Counted from the first letter of the stretch, positions 8,878 through 18,230 are shown. The stretch: 64,000 nt of DNA from Gemmatales bacterium (GCA_026004675.1 BPJP01000001.1:1044671-1108670); one strand, 5' to 3'. Numbers and translations are program-made. Notes: generated from the letters alone by a model not told the origin.

Positions 8878-10350
8878 TCAACTCCAAAACAACCGGTTCG
8901 CAAGGCAGACACAACGCAGGGGAAGATCCTCCCAGATCGCGTTCGAAAGAAAAACGCGGTCGTGCACCAACAGATAATCGTCGCCTCGGGCCGATGCATC
9001 GATGAGTTCGCCGATGGTGTCGGCGTCGAGGTGTTCGCGAAGGCAAAACTCGAGGACCAACAGCCTGACACGCGAATAGGAGTCGAGCTTAATGTGATTG
9101 ACAAATTGCAGAACTCGCTGTGCCAATACGCTTCTCTCGTTTTCATTCTCATAGGGCGGCCGGTTTTCCCAAGCTTGCTGTGTCCTCAAGACGTGGCCAA
9201 ATTGGAGTAAGACGGTGGGCGCTTCGAGTTGAATCGACCGGAACCAGCTGTCGCATTCATACGGTTTATCTGCGATTTCTTGCAGCACGCTCCAAAACAA
9301 GGGCTGGATTTCGTCGAGCGACCGCGTCCACGATTGCCGAATCAAACGCAAGAACCGGTTGTTTTCTCGATTCCACAGCACACGCCAATGCGCCGATAAA
9401 TGCAGCAGCAATTCAAGACGATCGAGGTCGGCACCGAGAGGGATATGAACATCGGGCAGCGAGTCGATCTCCTTGACGTACATCTTCGTCCAGTGGATGG
9501 CATTGCGATGGTCGCTCCACGCCAGATAATCGATGGCAAGAACCAACAAGAACGCCCAGAGTATCTGGTTTTGGCTGGCGACCCGTGGTCTCAGCGTCTC
9601 GATGTCGAAGTAAATGACATGCCAAAGCTCGACATCGGCTGCCGCTTGCCATCGAGAGCGACAAAGAAAATCGACGTTGGCTGTCAAATGATCATCGGGC
9701 AACTGTTCGAATAGCGGACCGAGATTCGCTTCGGGGTCGGCATCGACTTCCCGACGATACAGTTCTCCCAACACGTCATTCGGACTGTTGCGACTCAGCC
9801 CTGAAAGAAGCCATTGCAAAGGTCGTCGTCCGTCCGCATCCACCCACGGAAAAAGCTTCAGCAGCCAATACAGGGCAAGAACGATCGGTTCGTACTCCTG
9901 ATGTTTTTCGTAGAGATGCAATAGCCGGCGATAGGCAGTATCGGGATGCCCGTCGCAAACTTCTTCCCAGATTCTCTCGAACTCATCAGATACATGGCTG
10001 TCCCGAAGAGGTGGCGGCGGAGCAGAATCAACAGGCTCGCTCTTGGCTGGTTCGGCCAAACGGTCCTCATTGGAGCTTGTTGCCTTATCAATGTCAGGAC
10101 TTTCTTCATTCGACGTGAGCGAAAGTTGCCCCTGCACCTGGCGAAGATAACCGATATGCATCAAAACGATATCATATGCTTCCCGAATGATGCGAAATTG
10201 CTCCGGGTATTGCTCCGGTTTGAATCGGCGGATCAGACGGGTATAGGCTCGGCGAATGTCGCGCGGATCGGTTTCGAAATCGACTCCCAGCAATTGAAAT
10301 GGATCGTCGGGCCAGGATTTCGGGTCGTCGGGCAATTTCGCGGCACTCAT
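8878..10350 (-). CDS. J-domain protein with non-canonical KPE in place of HPD
   Basis: A 490-residue protein whose first 70 residues look like a J domain: PFQLLGVDFETDPRDIRRAY, then RLIRRFKPEQYPEQFRIIREAYDIV. The obligatory HPD loop that stimulates Hsp70 ATPase is KPE at residues 44-46. The rest is helical and soluble, with an acidic low-complexity linker near 80-110 and TPR-like stretches (PDTAYRRLLHLYEKHQ). The start overlaps the stop of the upstream membrane-protein gene by four bases, so the two are translationally coupled, and the Hsp70 gene lies first in the same operon. It is probably a J-like partner of that Hsp70; whether it can activate it without HPD is open. Confidence 0.8.
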   Translation of the reverse strand: MSAAKLPDDPKSWPDDPFQLLGVDFETDPRDIRRAYTRLIRRFKPEQYPEQFRIIREAYDIVLMHIGYLRQVQGQLSLTSNEESPDIDKATSSNEDRLAEPAKSEPVDSAPPPPLRDSHVSDEFERIWEEVCDGHPDTAYRRLLHLYEKHQEYEPIVLALYWLLKLFPWVDADGRRPLQWLLSGLSRNSPNDVLGELYRREVDADPEANLGPLFEQLPDDHLTANVDFLCRSRWQAAADVELWHVIYFDIETLRPRVASQNQILWAFLLVLAIDYLAWSDHRNAIHWTKMYVKEIDSLPDVHIPLGADLDRLELLLHLSAHWRVLWNRENNRFLRLIRQSWTRSLDEIQPLFWSVLQEIADKPYECDSWFRSIQLEAPTVLLQFGHVLRTQQAWENRPPYENENERSVLAQRVLQFVNHIKLDSYSRVRLLVLEFCLREHLDADTIGELIDASARGDDYLLVHDRVFLSNAIWEDLPLRCVCLANRLFWS

Positions 10351-11339
10351 GGCTGGGATGGGGGCAACGGTCTCGTTTTCAACTGGAGGTCGTTTTCGAT
10401 CCGGGGCTTGCCACCGACCGGATCCTGCGGTTGGTCGTTCGCACCTTGCTGGCTCTTGAAGATGGACTTCCGTTCCAATTCCTGGAGAAATTGGTCGTAA
10501 TATGCATCTTTTACGTTCGAGTCATCGACGCCGACGTTGGGCACCTTCAAAATGGGTGGTTGGTACTGCCACTCATTGGGAATGATGCGGTTCACTTTTC
10601 TCCACGTTTTCGACTGCCAGCTGACCGTGACCACGCCAAGACCAAGGCCCACGACGACGGCAGAAAAGATAAGCCAAAGGCTGAAACTCGATGGCAATTG
10701 TTTCGCCCCCTTGGCAGCGGCGGGCAAGCGGACTTTCAACCGTTTGCCGAGAACTTCGTCGAGAAAACCCGGCACGAGATCGGCTACTTCTGGAAACGAT
10801 GTACGTACAGAACGAACAGCGGCGCGCCGGTCTCGGCGTTTCTGCCAATCATTCAAGACGCATTGCCGTTGTGTGGCCGCCTTTGCCGGCGATGCGACAA
10901 ACAAGTCGCAGATGTTCTTCAATAAATCGTTTTCCGCCAACGGCAGGCCGCTACGAATTTTCAATCCGCGTTGCAACCGGCGCAAGCGGGCGGCAAGTTT
11001 GGGATGATTGCTGCACAGCCGTTCCAAGTTCCGGTATCGCAGCTCGCGCTCAGCGGGGTCTAGCTGAAAGAATGCTTGAGCGAACTCTTCGATGCATTGT
11101 TCCAGAGCTAATTGCCTTTCCAGGAACAATCGGCTGTAGAAGCGGTTTTTCGCCGCCGCGCTGATCTCTCCGCATAACCAGGCTTGAGCGTCCTGCCAGT
11201 TTTGCGGCGGTATAAAATGTTCTTCCTGGAGACGATGGCAGAAACCGCGGCGCACCTGGTCCGGTGTGGCGTTTTCAGGCACACCCAACTGGTGCGCCAA
11301 CCAGCCACGCAGTTCGTCGACCGAGCACAAGTCCCACAT
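10347..11339 (-). CDS. Single-pass membrane protein with vestigial J-like N-terminus
   Basis: A 330-residue protein that I do not recognise as a named family. Residues 18-38 (LGVPENATPDQVRRGFCHRL) resemble helices I-II of a J domain, but no HPD follows. The middle is basic and helical. One clear membrane segment lies near residues 222-242 (SLWLIFSAVVVGLGLGVVTV), leaving a Pro/Gln-rich tail of about 85 residues. It sits 38 bases after the Hsp70 gene and overlaps the J-protein gene by ATGA. By analogy with E. coli, where HscC works with the membrane-bound J proteins DjlB and DjlC, it may anchor the Hsp70 at the membrane; this is inference. Confidence 0.75.
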   Translation of the reverse strand: MWDLCSVDELRGWLAHQLGVPENATPDQVRRGFCHRLQEEHFIPPQNWQDAQAWLCGEISAAAKNRFYSRLFLERQLALEQCIEEFAQAFFQLDPAERELRYRNLERLCSNHPKLAARLRRLQRGLKIRSGLPLAENDLLKNICDLFVASPAKAATQRQCVLNDWQKRRDRRAAVRSVRTSFPEVADLVPGFLDEVLGKRLKVRLPAAAKGAKQLPSSFSLWLIFSAVVVGLGLGVVTVSWQSKTWRKVNRIIPNEWQYQPPILKVPNVGVDDSNVKDAYYDQFLQELERKSIFKSQQGANDQPQDPVGGKPRIENDLQLKTRPLPPSQP

Positions 11340-11377
11340 GACGAAAGGCTCCTCCTAAAGGCAGAAGCGATCAGCAT

Positions 11378-12079
11378 TCAGTCGAGGACTTCCTCATCGT
11401 TGTCCACACTGCCGTCGTGGCGATCGAGGAATTCGACGAGTGCCTGACGGTGCCGTTCCACGGCTTCCTGGTCGTTGAGTTCCAAGGCGGTTTCAAATCC
11501 GTCGAGCATCTGTTCGAGGATAACCCTGCCTTCCACCGACAATTCCTGAAAAGCACGTTCGGCCCGGCGGAGGAGGAAGCGGTTATTGGCGTCCTCGCGG
11601 GGATTGACCTTGAGCTTCGCCATGTTGCGAATGGCCTGGTCGATCTGCTTCTGGGTCAAACCGCGGGCATGCCTGGTAATAACGTGAGTGACCTTCTTCC
11701 TGGTCGCGACAACCGTGGCCTCGACTTCCAGAATGCCGTTCAAGTCGTAGGTGAAACGGACATCGATGGGCTGCCCAGCCGGTCCGCGCGGAACGCCTTG
11801 CAGCACGAATTCCCCCAAAAGGAGGTTATGCTCCACGCGCCGGGATTCGCCTTGGTAAACGCGCACCACGACCTCCGTCTGGTTGGGTTCGGTGGTAAAA
11901 ACACGTTCGACCCTGCTGACGGGGATGGTAGTGTTGCGATGGATGATCGGCAGAAAGTAGCCATCCCGACGTTGCATGCCGAACTCTTTGGAGATCGCGA
12001 TACCAAGCGTGAATGGCGCCACATCGGTGACGACCAAATCTTCGACTCCCTGGTCGCGAGCGATCAAACCGGCTTGCAC
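11378..12079 (-). CDS. HscC-like Hsp70, C-terminal part (downstream of frameshift)
   Basis: The reading frame carries the rest of an Hsp70 begun at 13121: the end of the ATPase domain (ALGAAVQAG, read from about 12115), the linker-side block VTDVAPFTLGIAISKEFG, and a substrate-binding domain with NTTIPVSRVERVFTTEPNQT and YQGESRRVEHNLLLGEF. These blocks resemble HscC more than DnaK, and the protein lacks a long lid and EEVD-like tail. The coordinates start at an in-frame GTG (12079), but nothing suggests that it is a real start. The two halves are separated by a +1 shift near 12118-12124, so this is either a broken gene or a base-calling error. Confidence 0.8.
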   Translation of the reverse strand: MQAGLIARDQGVEDLVVTDVAPFTLGIAISKEFGMQRRDGYFLPIIHRNTTIPVSRVERVFTTEPNQTEVVVRVYQGESRRVEHNLLLGEFVLQGVPRGPAGQPIDVRFTYDLNGILEVEATVVATRKKVTHVITRHARGLTQKQIDQAIRNMAKLKVNPREDANNRFLLRRAERAFQELSVEGRVILEQMLDGFETALELNDQEAVERHRQALVEFLDRHDGSVDNDEEVLD

Positions 12080-12104
12080 CGCCGCACCCAGCGCGACGAC
12101 TTCA

Positions 12105-13121
12105 TCAGGATTGAGGCGGTTTTTGCGGCGGTTTGCCGAACATTTGCTGGACCAGGCTGATCACAGCCGGCATCCGCGTCGCACCGCCGACGAGAATGAC
12201 TTCTTCAATATCGCGGCGGTCCAAGCCGGCGTCTCCTAGAACCCGGCGAATAGGCGGCTCGATACGTCGCAGGATATGTTCCGTCCATTCTTCAAATTGT
12301 CGGCGGCTGATCTCGATCTGGGGGGCATCCTCGTCGAAATTGCCCTGCCGGTTTGCCAGCCGAACCGTCGTCGTCTCGCTTCGACTCAACTGGCATTTGG
12401 CGATCTCGCACTGCTTGATCATCCGCGACACCAAAGCAGGTGCATCCATCTCCGTGCGCTCGAAAGCCAGGCCGTGCTTTTCCAGAACTCGTGCGGCCAG
12501 GGTGCGCGTGAAGTCTTCGCCGCCAAGCCAACTTTCGCCGGATGAGGATTTCACTTCGATCACGCCGTCGAAAATTTCGACAAGCGACACGTCGAAGGTA
12601 CCGCCTCCCAAATCGAAGACCAACAACACCTTGTCTTCTCGCGCTTCATGAAATCCATAAGCCAGGGCGGCGGCAGTCGGCTCATTGATGATGCGCTCCA
12701 CGGTCAAGCCAGCAATCCGACCGGCATTGATCGTCGCTTTTCGCTGTTGGTCGTTGAAATAGGCCGGTACCGTGATGACGGCCCGTTCGACTGGGCGTTG
12801 CAAATACGCCTCGGCATCCTGCTTGAGCGACTTGAGCACCAGACTGGACAGTTCCTCTGGGGAAAAGGAGTGCTGCCCGAACGACACTCCCCAGTTGCTG
12901 CCCATATGCCTTTTGAACAGAGAGGCGCAGCGTTCTGGACGGACGACTTGCAGCTCTTTGGCGGCGGCTCCGACGAGAAACTGGCCGTCCCGGTCCACTC
13001 CCACGACGGAAGGGGTCAATCGTTCGCCATGGGCGTTGGGGATGATCTCCGGGCCGTTCTTGCCAAGAACTGCCGCGACCGAATTGGTCGTTCCCAGGTC
13101 GATGCCAATGATCGTGCTCAT
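12105..13121 (-). CDS. hscC: HscC-like Hsp70, N-terminal ATPase part (frameshifted gene)
   Basis: The first 338 residues are a nearly complete Hsp70 nucleotide-binding domain: GIDLGTTNSVAAV at residues 5-17, VITVPAYFNDQQRKAT, FDLGGGTFDVSLVEI, and the adenosine-binding ILVGGATRMPAV. Blocks such as IIPNAHGERLTPSVV and ASLFKRHMGSNW suggest the HscC branch. The frame ends prematurely in GKPPQKPPQS; deleting one base from the AAAAACCGCC run would give KRLNPDEVVALGAAVQAG and join the C-terminal part, for a protein of about 580 residues. First gene of an operon with two J-like genes. A TATAAT box lies at 13165-13170. The symbol is given on motif resemblance only. Confidence 0.82.
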   Translation of the reverse strand: MSTIIGIDLGTTNSVAAVLGKNGPEIIPNAHGERLTPSVVGVDRDGQFLVGAAAKELQVVRPERCASLFKRHMGSNWGVSFGQHSFSPEELSSLVLKSLKQDAEAYLQRPVERAVITVPAYFNDQQRKATINAGRIAGLTVERIINEPTAAALAYGFHEAREDKVLLVFDLGGGTFDVSLVEIFDGVIEVKSSSGESWLGGEDFTRTLAARVLEKHGLAFERTEMDAPALVSRMIKQCEIAKCQLSRSETTTVRLANRQGNFDEDAPQIEISRRQFEEWTEHILRRIEPPIRRVLGDAGLDRRDIEEVILVGGATRMPAVISLVQQMFGKPPQKPPQS

Positions 13122-13164
13122 AGGTGCAGCCGCCAGAGACGTTCGCGAAAATACTAACGTGTCA

Positions 13165-13170
13165 ATTATA
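13165..13170 (-). promoter_or_regulatory. -10 box of the Hsp70 operon
   Basis: A perfect TATAAT on the minus strand lies about 44 bases before the Hsp70 start. The -35 region (around CCTGACGTG) is a poor match. No CIRCE inverted repeat (TTAGCACTC-N9-GAGTGCTAA) is visible. Confidence 0.35.
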
Positions 13171-13326
13171 CCTTATACTGGACACGACACGTCAGGAAGT
13201 TGCCTGGTTCGCCACAGGGAAGGGGCGGCGGGGCGCGCCTTGTGGAGAAATGAGGAATGGGGATATCGTAAGGATCGAGACCCATCCTTCACACGGGATC
13301 TGGAGCGTTCGGCGAACAAGAGGCGC

Positions 13327-14064
13327 TTATCCGACCAGAGCTTTCGTCGGATTGATTGTTTGCTGGTCGATCGTGACGCCATCTTGCATGCGAACAACGC
13401 GATTGGTGAGGGGAACGAGTTCGTGATTGTGGGTGACCATGATGATGGTCAGGCCGTGATTGCGATTGAGGTCGCGGAGGATGCGGATGATCTCGGCGCC
13501 GTTGGCGGCATCGAGGTTGCCGGTCGGCTCGTCCGCCAGGAGGATGCGGGGTTGGCTGATGAGGGCGCGGGCGATGGCGGCGCGCTGCATCTCGCCGCCG
13601 GACAATTCTCTCGGCTTGTGCTTGAGGCGATGCGACAGCCCGACGCGGTCGAGCAGTTCGATGGCACGTTGTTTGAGTTCGCGGCGATTCCACCACCAGC
13701 GCCACAGCGACAGCTCGATCATGTGTGGAATCAGAACGTTTTCCAGCGTGTTGAGTTCAGGCAAGAGGTGATAGAACTGGAAGATGTAGCCGAAGGTTCG
13801 ATTGCGCAGGCGGTCGCGCTGTTTGGCAGGCAGATTGTCGATGCGGCTTCCGTCGAGATAGATTCGCCCCTGGTCGGGGCGATCCAGCGTGCCGAGCAGA
13901 TGGATCAAAGTGCTTTTGCCGCAACCGGAAGCACCGACGACGGAAACGAATTCCCCTTCAAACACTTCGAGGTTGAGTCCGCGCAAGACGGGCACATTGA
14001 TGGCATCCTTGCGGTAAGCTTTGTGCAAATTCACTGCTTTGAGGATAGGAGATGCATCGTGCAT
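13327..14064 (-). CDS. ABC transporter ATP-binding protein, LolD/MacB type
   Basis: A 245-residue ATPase. Walker A is GASGCGKST near residue 43, the signature is [15 protein letters not shown], and Walker B is [12 protein letters not shown], ending in the H-loop MVTHNHEL. The pattern [21 protein letters not shown] and DEPTGNLD are typical of the LolD/MacB/FtsE group, which act with FtsX-like permeases rather than as importers. It lies 47 bases after the permease gene and probably extracts lipoproteins or another substrate from the inner membrane. An RWWW-containing insertion near residue 125 is unusual. The exact substrate cannot be told from sequence. Confidence 0.92.
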   Translation of the reverse strand: MHDASPILKAVNLHKAYRKDAINVPVLRGLNLEVFEGEFVSVVGASGCGKSTLIHLLGTLDRPDQGRIYLDGSRIDNLPAKQRDRLRNRTFGYIFQFYHLLPELNTLENVLIPHMIELSLWRWWWNRRELKQRAIELLDRVGLSHRLKHKPRELSGGEMQRAAIARALISQPRILLADEPTGNLDAANGAEIIRILRDLNRNHGLTIIMVTHNHELVPLTNRVVRMQDGVTIDQQTINPTKALVG

Positions 14065-14111
14065 GGGTGCTTCCTTTGAACCAATATTCCGATGACGGAA
14101 TCAACCCGGCG

Positions 14112-15521
14112 TCATTCGTAGCGCAAAGCCTGTACGGGATGCAGCAGGGCCGCCTTCAACGCCGGAATCACGCTGAAAAAGACGGCGATCGCCACTGCGC
14201 CAAAATTGATAATCAAGATGCTCCAGGTGCTGACATAGGTAGGAATCTCGTTGAAGTAGTAGATCTCGCGGTCGAAGATCGGCTGTCCGGTCATGCCCGT
14301 AAGAAATCGTTCGATTTCGTTGATGCGTTCGGTGATCAGCAGACCGATGCCAGTACCAAAGAAAGCTCCCACGAGGCCGAGCAGAAGACCGTAGCCGAGA
14401 AAGATTTTCATGATGCCGCCGTTCGAGGCGCCCAACGCTTTGAGGATACCGATGTCGCGGGTCTTTTCGACGACGATCATGGTGAAGATAGAGAGGATGC
14501 CGAAGCCGGCAACACCTACGATCATGAACAGCAAAATATTGAGTATGCCTTTTTCGATGGAGATGGCTGCCAGGAGCGGCCCTTGTTTGTCCTGCCAGGT
14601 CGACACCTGGTAGACCGATTTCGGAAAGAGCTTTTCGAGTTCGGCGACAACCAGTGGGGCCTCGCGGGCGTCTTTCAGTTTGATCTGGATGCTGGTGACG
14701 CGGTCTTCCATCGTGCGCAACTTCTGCAGATGTTCGAGGGAAACGAAGACGAAGTTGGCGTCATATTCGCTCATTTCTGATTTGAAACGGTCGCAAACGA
14801 CGAAGCGGTCGTAGACAGGCATGAGGCGTCGGCCGCTGACGGTGGTGAGGATGACCTCGCTGCCGGGTTTGAGCACATCGTACTCGACGACCTTGCCGTC
14901 TTTATTGGTGTAGCGGAAGGTGGCAAGGGCGTGTCCGACGATGATACCTTCGGGGATTTTGAATTCCGTTTCTGGCGGAGCCGGGGGAGGCGGCTGGGTT
15001 GGGTCAGTCTCGACCAGGGGCGGCTTGAGCGCTCGCTGCCGAAGTTCATAGCGACGCCGGGCAACGGGATCGCGCAATTCGAACGAAGGCTCGGTGGCGT
15101 TTTTCTGTTCTTCGAGGAATTCGGCAAAGCCGCCGATGGCAGCCCGGCTCTTGGGGTCGATGCCAATGACGCGCACCGGTCGGGTTTGTATCTCATCGAC
15201 GCCGAATTCGATCGGCATGCGAAATTGCATCATGGCGAAAACTTCCATCGTCGGCGACATAGCAGCGATTTTTTCTCCGATGGCAGATTCGCGAATGCGG
15301 CGCATCTTTTCGTCGGGATCGGCAAAACCGTCGAACGTTCGCCCCTCGATCACGATATCCGACAGCAAACCGTGCAAACGATCCTGGAGTTTGTTGCTGA
15401 AGCCGCTCATGACGCTATTGACCACGATCAGCGTGGCAACGCCGAGCGTCACGCTGATGATGCAAGCCAGCGCCAAATAGCGTGTCAACAGATAACGCCA
15501 ACATAGAAGGATTTTGTACAT
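14112..15521 (-). CDS. FtsX-like ABC permease, LolC/LolE type
   Basis: A 469-residue membrane protein of the MacB/FtsX superfamily. One membrane segment near the N-terminus (ALACIISVTLGVATLIVVNS) is followed by a large periplasmic domain (about residues 45-320, with a Pro-rich loop PTQPPPPAPPETE). Three C-terminal segments follow, starting LLFMIVGVAGFGILSIFTMI, then the cytoplasmic coupling motif EKTRDIGILKALGAS. This arrangement matches LolC/LolE lipoprotein-release permeases. It is preceded by lysS (39-base gap) and followed by its ATPase, a three-gene operon. A single permease gene suggests a homodimer with the ATPase. Confidence 0.9.
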   Translation of the reverse strand: MYKILLCWRYLLTRYLALACIISVTLGVATLIVVNSVMSGFSNKLQDRLHGLLSDIVIEGRTFDGFADPDEKMRRIRESAIGEKIAAMSPTMEVFAMMQFRMPIEFGVDEIQTRPVRVIGIDPKSRAAIGGFAEFLEEQKNATEPSFELRDPVARRRYELRQRALKPPLVETDPTQPPPPAPPETEFKIPEGIIVGHALATFRYTNKDGKVVEYDVLKPGSEVILTTVSGRRLMPVYDRFVVCDRFKSEMSEYDANFVFVSLEHLQKLRTMEDRVTSIQIKLKDAREAPLVVAELEKLFPKSVYQVSTWQDKQGPLLAAISIEKGILNILLFMIVGVAGFGILSIFTMIVVEKTRDIGILKALGASNGGIMKIFLGYGLLLGLVGAFFGTGIGLLITERINEIERFLTGMTGQPIFDREIYYFNEIPTYVSTWSILIINFGAVAIAVFFSVIPALKAALLHPVQALRYE

Positions 15522-15560
15522 GTCATCCTCAGTAAGTTTCGCGCCTGATTTCGATCTGTG

Positions 15561-17060
15561 TCATTTTTCCGGCCGCAACAACGGAAACAGGATCACGTCG
15601 CGAATCGTTTGCGTGTTGGTCAGCAGCATCACCAGCCGATCGATGCCGATGCCCAGACCGCCGGCCGGTGGCATACCATAACGCAACGCCCGAACGAAAT
15701 CCTCGTCCATGCGGGCCATCGATTCTTCTTCCGGCAAGCCGGCCAGCTGCGTTCGGAACGTCTGTTCCTGGGTGATCGGGTCGTTCAATTCCGTGTACGC
15801 GTTGGCCAACTCCATCCCCTGGATATAAAGTTCGAAACGTTCGGCGATATGTTCGGCATCTCGTTTTCGTTTGGTCAGGGGGCATAGACCGGCTGGGTAA
15901 TCGTAGACGAAAACCGGCCCTTGCAATTTGTCTTCGACGCATTCTTCGAAAAGTTCATGCACCAGCACGTCATGGTCTTTGCCCGTCGTGACGATACCGT
16001 GCTTCCTGGCGGCTTGCTCGACGCCGACACGATCATCCATCGCCACGCCGATGTGCTGTTGAAAAAGCTCGGCATAGCTGGCCCGTTGCCAAGGCGGAGT
16101 AAAATCGATCTCACCTTGTCCATAAGGAAGTTTCAGAGGAGCGTTTGCGTCCGGCAAAAGCTCTCGCACCACCGCCACGATCAGGTTCTCGGTCAAGTCC
16201 ATCATCGTATGGTAATCGCCATACGCCTGATACAACTCGAGCATCGTGAATTCCGGATTGTGTTTCGGGCTGATCCCTTCATTCCGGAAGACTCGACCGA
16301 TTTCGTAGACTTTCTCCAAGCCGCCTACAAGCAGTCGCTTCAAATGGAGTTCCAGGGCGATCCGCTGGTAGAGTTGGATGTTCAAAGCGTTGTGATGGGT
16401 GACGAACGGCCGGGCCGCGGCACCGCCGGCGATGGCATGCAAAACAGGTGTTTCGACCTCCAGATATCCCTCGTTATCCAGAAAATTCCGAATCGTGCGG
16501 ATGATCTTGACGCGCTTGAGAGCGCGGTCCAACGTCTCCGGCGTATAGATCAAATCGAGATAGCGATGACGCAGGCGGTATTCGATGTCCTGCATACCTC
16601 CCCATTTGTCGGGATGAGGCTCGAGCGACTTGGTCAAAAACGTCAGCTTGTCGGCAAAGATCGTCAGTTCTCCAGTCCGCGTCTTTTTGAGTATGCCGTC
16701 GACTCCGATCAAATCTCCAAGGTCCAAGTTCTGCGTGATTTTCCAGCCCAGTTCGCCAATCTGTTTTTGTCCAAGATAAACCTGGATCCGACCCGTCCAA
16801 TCCCAGATATCGACGAAATGGACCTTTCCCTGGACACGACGCTGCAGAATGCGGCCAGCGGCGCGAACCTGATGCGGAGGCTCCGCTTCCGGGTCCAAAG
16901 CGCGTATTTCCCGAATCGGACGATGATCATCAAATCGCCCGCCCCACGGATCGATCTGGAGTTCTTTCAGTCGCTGCAGTTTTTCCGCTCGGCTGGCTTC
17001 GAAGGTGTTCAGTGCGTCGGACACGATGCGCTTTCCAATGAGGTTCCAGAGGGGGTCCAT
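15561..17060 (-). CDS. lysS: Lysine--tRNA ligase (class II)
   Basis: A 499-residue class II lysyl-tRNA synthetase, the usual length. An OB-fold anticodon-binding domain (AAGRILQRRVQGKVHFVDI) covers residues 60-160. The catalytic domain carries motif 2 in VFRNEGISPKHNPEFTMLE and motif 3 in GLGIGIDRLVMLLT near the end; LELHLKRLLVGGLEKVYEIG is the typical preceding block. It charges tRNA-Lys in the cytoplasm. The start at 17060 keeps the planctomycete-like N-terminal extension before FEASRAEKLQRL. First gene of an operon with the FtsX-like permease and its ATPase; divergent from ftsY. Confidence 0.96.
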   Translation of the reverse strand: MDPLWNLIGKRIVSDALNTFEASRAEKLQRLKELQIDPWGGRFDDHRPIREIRALDPEAEPPHQVRAAGRILQRRVQGKVHFVDIWDWTGRIQVYLGQKQIGELGWKITQNLDLGDLIGVDGILKKTRTGELTIFADKLTFLTKSLEPHPDKWGGMQDIEYRLRHRYLDLIYTPETLDRALKRVKIIRTIRNFLDNEGYLEVETPVLHAIAGGAAARPFVTHHNALNIQLYQRIALELHLKRLLVGGLEKVYEIGRVFRNEGISPKHNPEFTMLELYQAYGDYHTMMDLTENLIVAVVRELLPDANAPLKLPYGQGEIDFTPPWQRASYAELFQQHIGVAMDDRVGVEQAARKHGIVTTGKDHDVLVHELFEECVEDKLQGPVFVYDYPAGLCPLTKRKRDAEHIAERFELYIQGMELANAYTELNDPITQEQTFRTQLAGLPEEESMARMDEDFVRALRYGMPPAGGLGIGIDRLVMLLTNTQTIRDVILFPLLRPEK

Positions 17061-17149
17061 TACGAGTGAGTATTGGATTCTAGTCGGTGCAAAAAATGTG
17101 TCAATTGCAGTGGCGATCGGCGTTTGCGCTGCTTTCCGGCAGATGCCCG

Positions 17150-17179
17150 TTTACCCAAATCGCGCATTTTCGTTATGAT
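17150..17179 (+). promoter_or_regulatory. Candidate ftsY promoter
   Basis: TTTACC (17150-17155), an 18-base spacer and TATGAT (17174-17179) form a plausible sigma-70 promoter. It would give a leader of about 95 bases before the ftsY start. Confidence 0.35.
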
Positions 17180-17281
17180 GACTCCGTTTCCAGAAAAGAA
17201 ACAGGATCTTTTCCTTTCCTTCGCCCGCAGCATAGACCGTGCTGGCATTCGACCGAACGAATCCGAACGAAAGGTATCACG

Positions 17282-18193
17282 ATGGTATTTCGCGGTTTGT
17301 TTGAAAAAATCAAGCAAGGACTGGCAAAAACCCGCGATGTCTTCAGTGGGGTCGCGTCCTTGTTCCGTTTGAAAGGCCGGGTCGACCGCAATTTTCTCGA
17401 CGAACTGGAAAAAAGGCTCTATCTGGCGGACGTGGGCACCCAGGCGACAGCAGAAATCGTCGAACGTGTCCGCCAGGCATTTCTTGATAAAGAAATCAGT
17501 GGCGACGTCGAACAATTCGTCAAACAACAATTGAAAGAATTGATCGCTTCTTCCGAGGCAGGGTTGCGATACCAGAGCGGCGGCCCGACTGTGATCATGG
17601 TCGCTGGCGTGAATGGTTCGGGCAAGACGACGTCAATCGCCAAGCTGGCCTATCGCTGCCAGCAGGAAGGCAAACGCGTTCTCGTGGCAGCCTGCGATAC
17701 GTTTCGGGCTGCTGCCGTCGACCAACTGACGATTTGGAGCCAGAGATTGGGATGTGAAATCGTCAAGAGCGAGCAGGGTGCGGATCCGGCCAGCGTCGCG
17801 CATGACGCTTGCGAAAAAGCCAAGGCACGGGGGTTCGATGTCTTAATTGTCGATACCGCAGGCCGGCTACATACGCAAACCCACCTGATGCGGGAACTCG
17901 AAAAAATCCACCGCGTCGTCAGCAGGCAAATCGAAGGCGCTCCGCATGAGGTACTGCTCGTTCTGGACGCGACCAACGGTCAAAACGCCATCGCGCAAGC
18001 GGAGATGTTCAAGAAAACCATCCACTGTACGGGCATCATCCTGGCAAAGCTCGACGGTACAGCCAAGGGGGGAGCCATCTTTGCCATCAAACAGAAACTT
18101 GGCTTGCCTGTCAAATTTGTCGGGCTGGGCGAAAAAGTCGAAGACCTCGAAGTTTTCGATCCCGACGCCTATATCGAAGCGCTCTTTTCTTGA
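17282..18193 (+). CDS. ftsY: Signal recognition particle receptor FtsY
   Basis: A 303-residue SRP-type GTPase that docks SRP-bound ribosomes at the inner membrane. The NG domain is complete: the N-domain helix bundle (residues 1-90), P-loop GVNGSGKTT, DTFRAAAVDQL, DTAGRLHTQ, and ILAKLDGTAKGG with the closing GLGEKVEDLEVFDPDAYIEALF. The acidic A domain of E. coli FtsY is absent, as in many bacteria. The ATG at 17282 follows a CGAAAGG ribosome site and begins MVFRGLFEKIKQGL, the usual FtsY start; longer in-frame starts upstream lie in the leader. Confidence 0.96.
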   Translation: MVFRGLFEKIKQGLAKTRDVFSGVASLFRLKGRVDRNFLDELEKRLYLADVGTQATAEIVERVRQAFLDKEISGDVEQFVKQQLKELIASSEAGLRYQSGGPTVIMVAGVNGSGKTTSIAKLAYRCQQEGKRVLVAACDTFRAAAVDQLTIWSQRLGCEIVKSEQGADPASVAHDACEKAKARGFDVLIVDTAGRLHTQTHLMRELEKIHRVVSRQIEGAPHEVLLVLDATNGQNAIAQAEMFKKTIHCTGIILAKLDGTAKGGAIFAIKQKLGLPVKFVGLGEKVEDLEVFDPDAYIEALFS

Positions 18194-18230
18194 TGTTCGG
18201 CTCGCCGTTTTCGCTGACGGGAAAAAGCAG

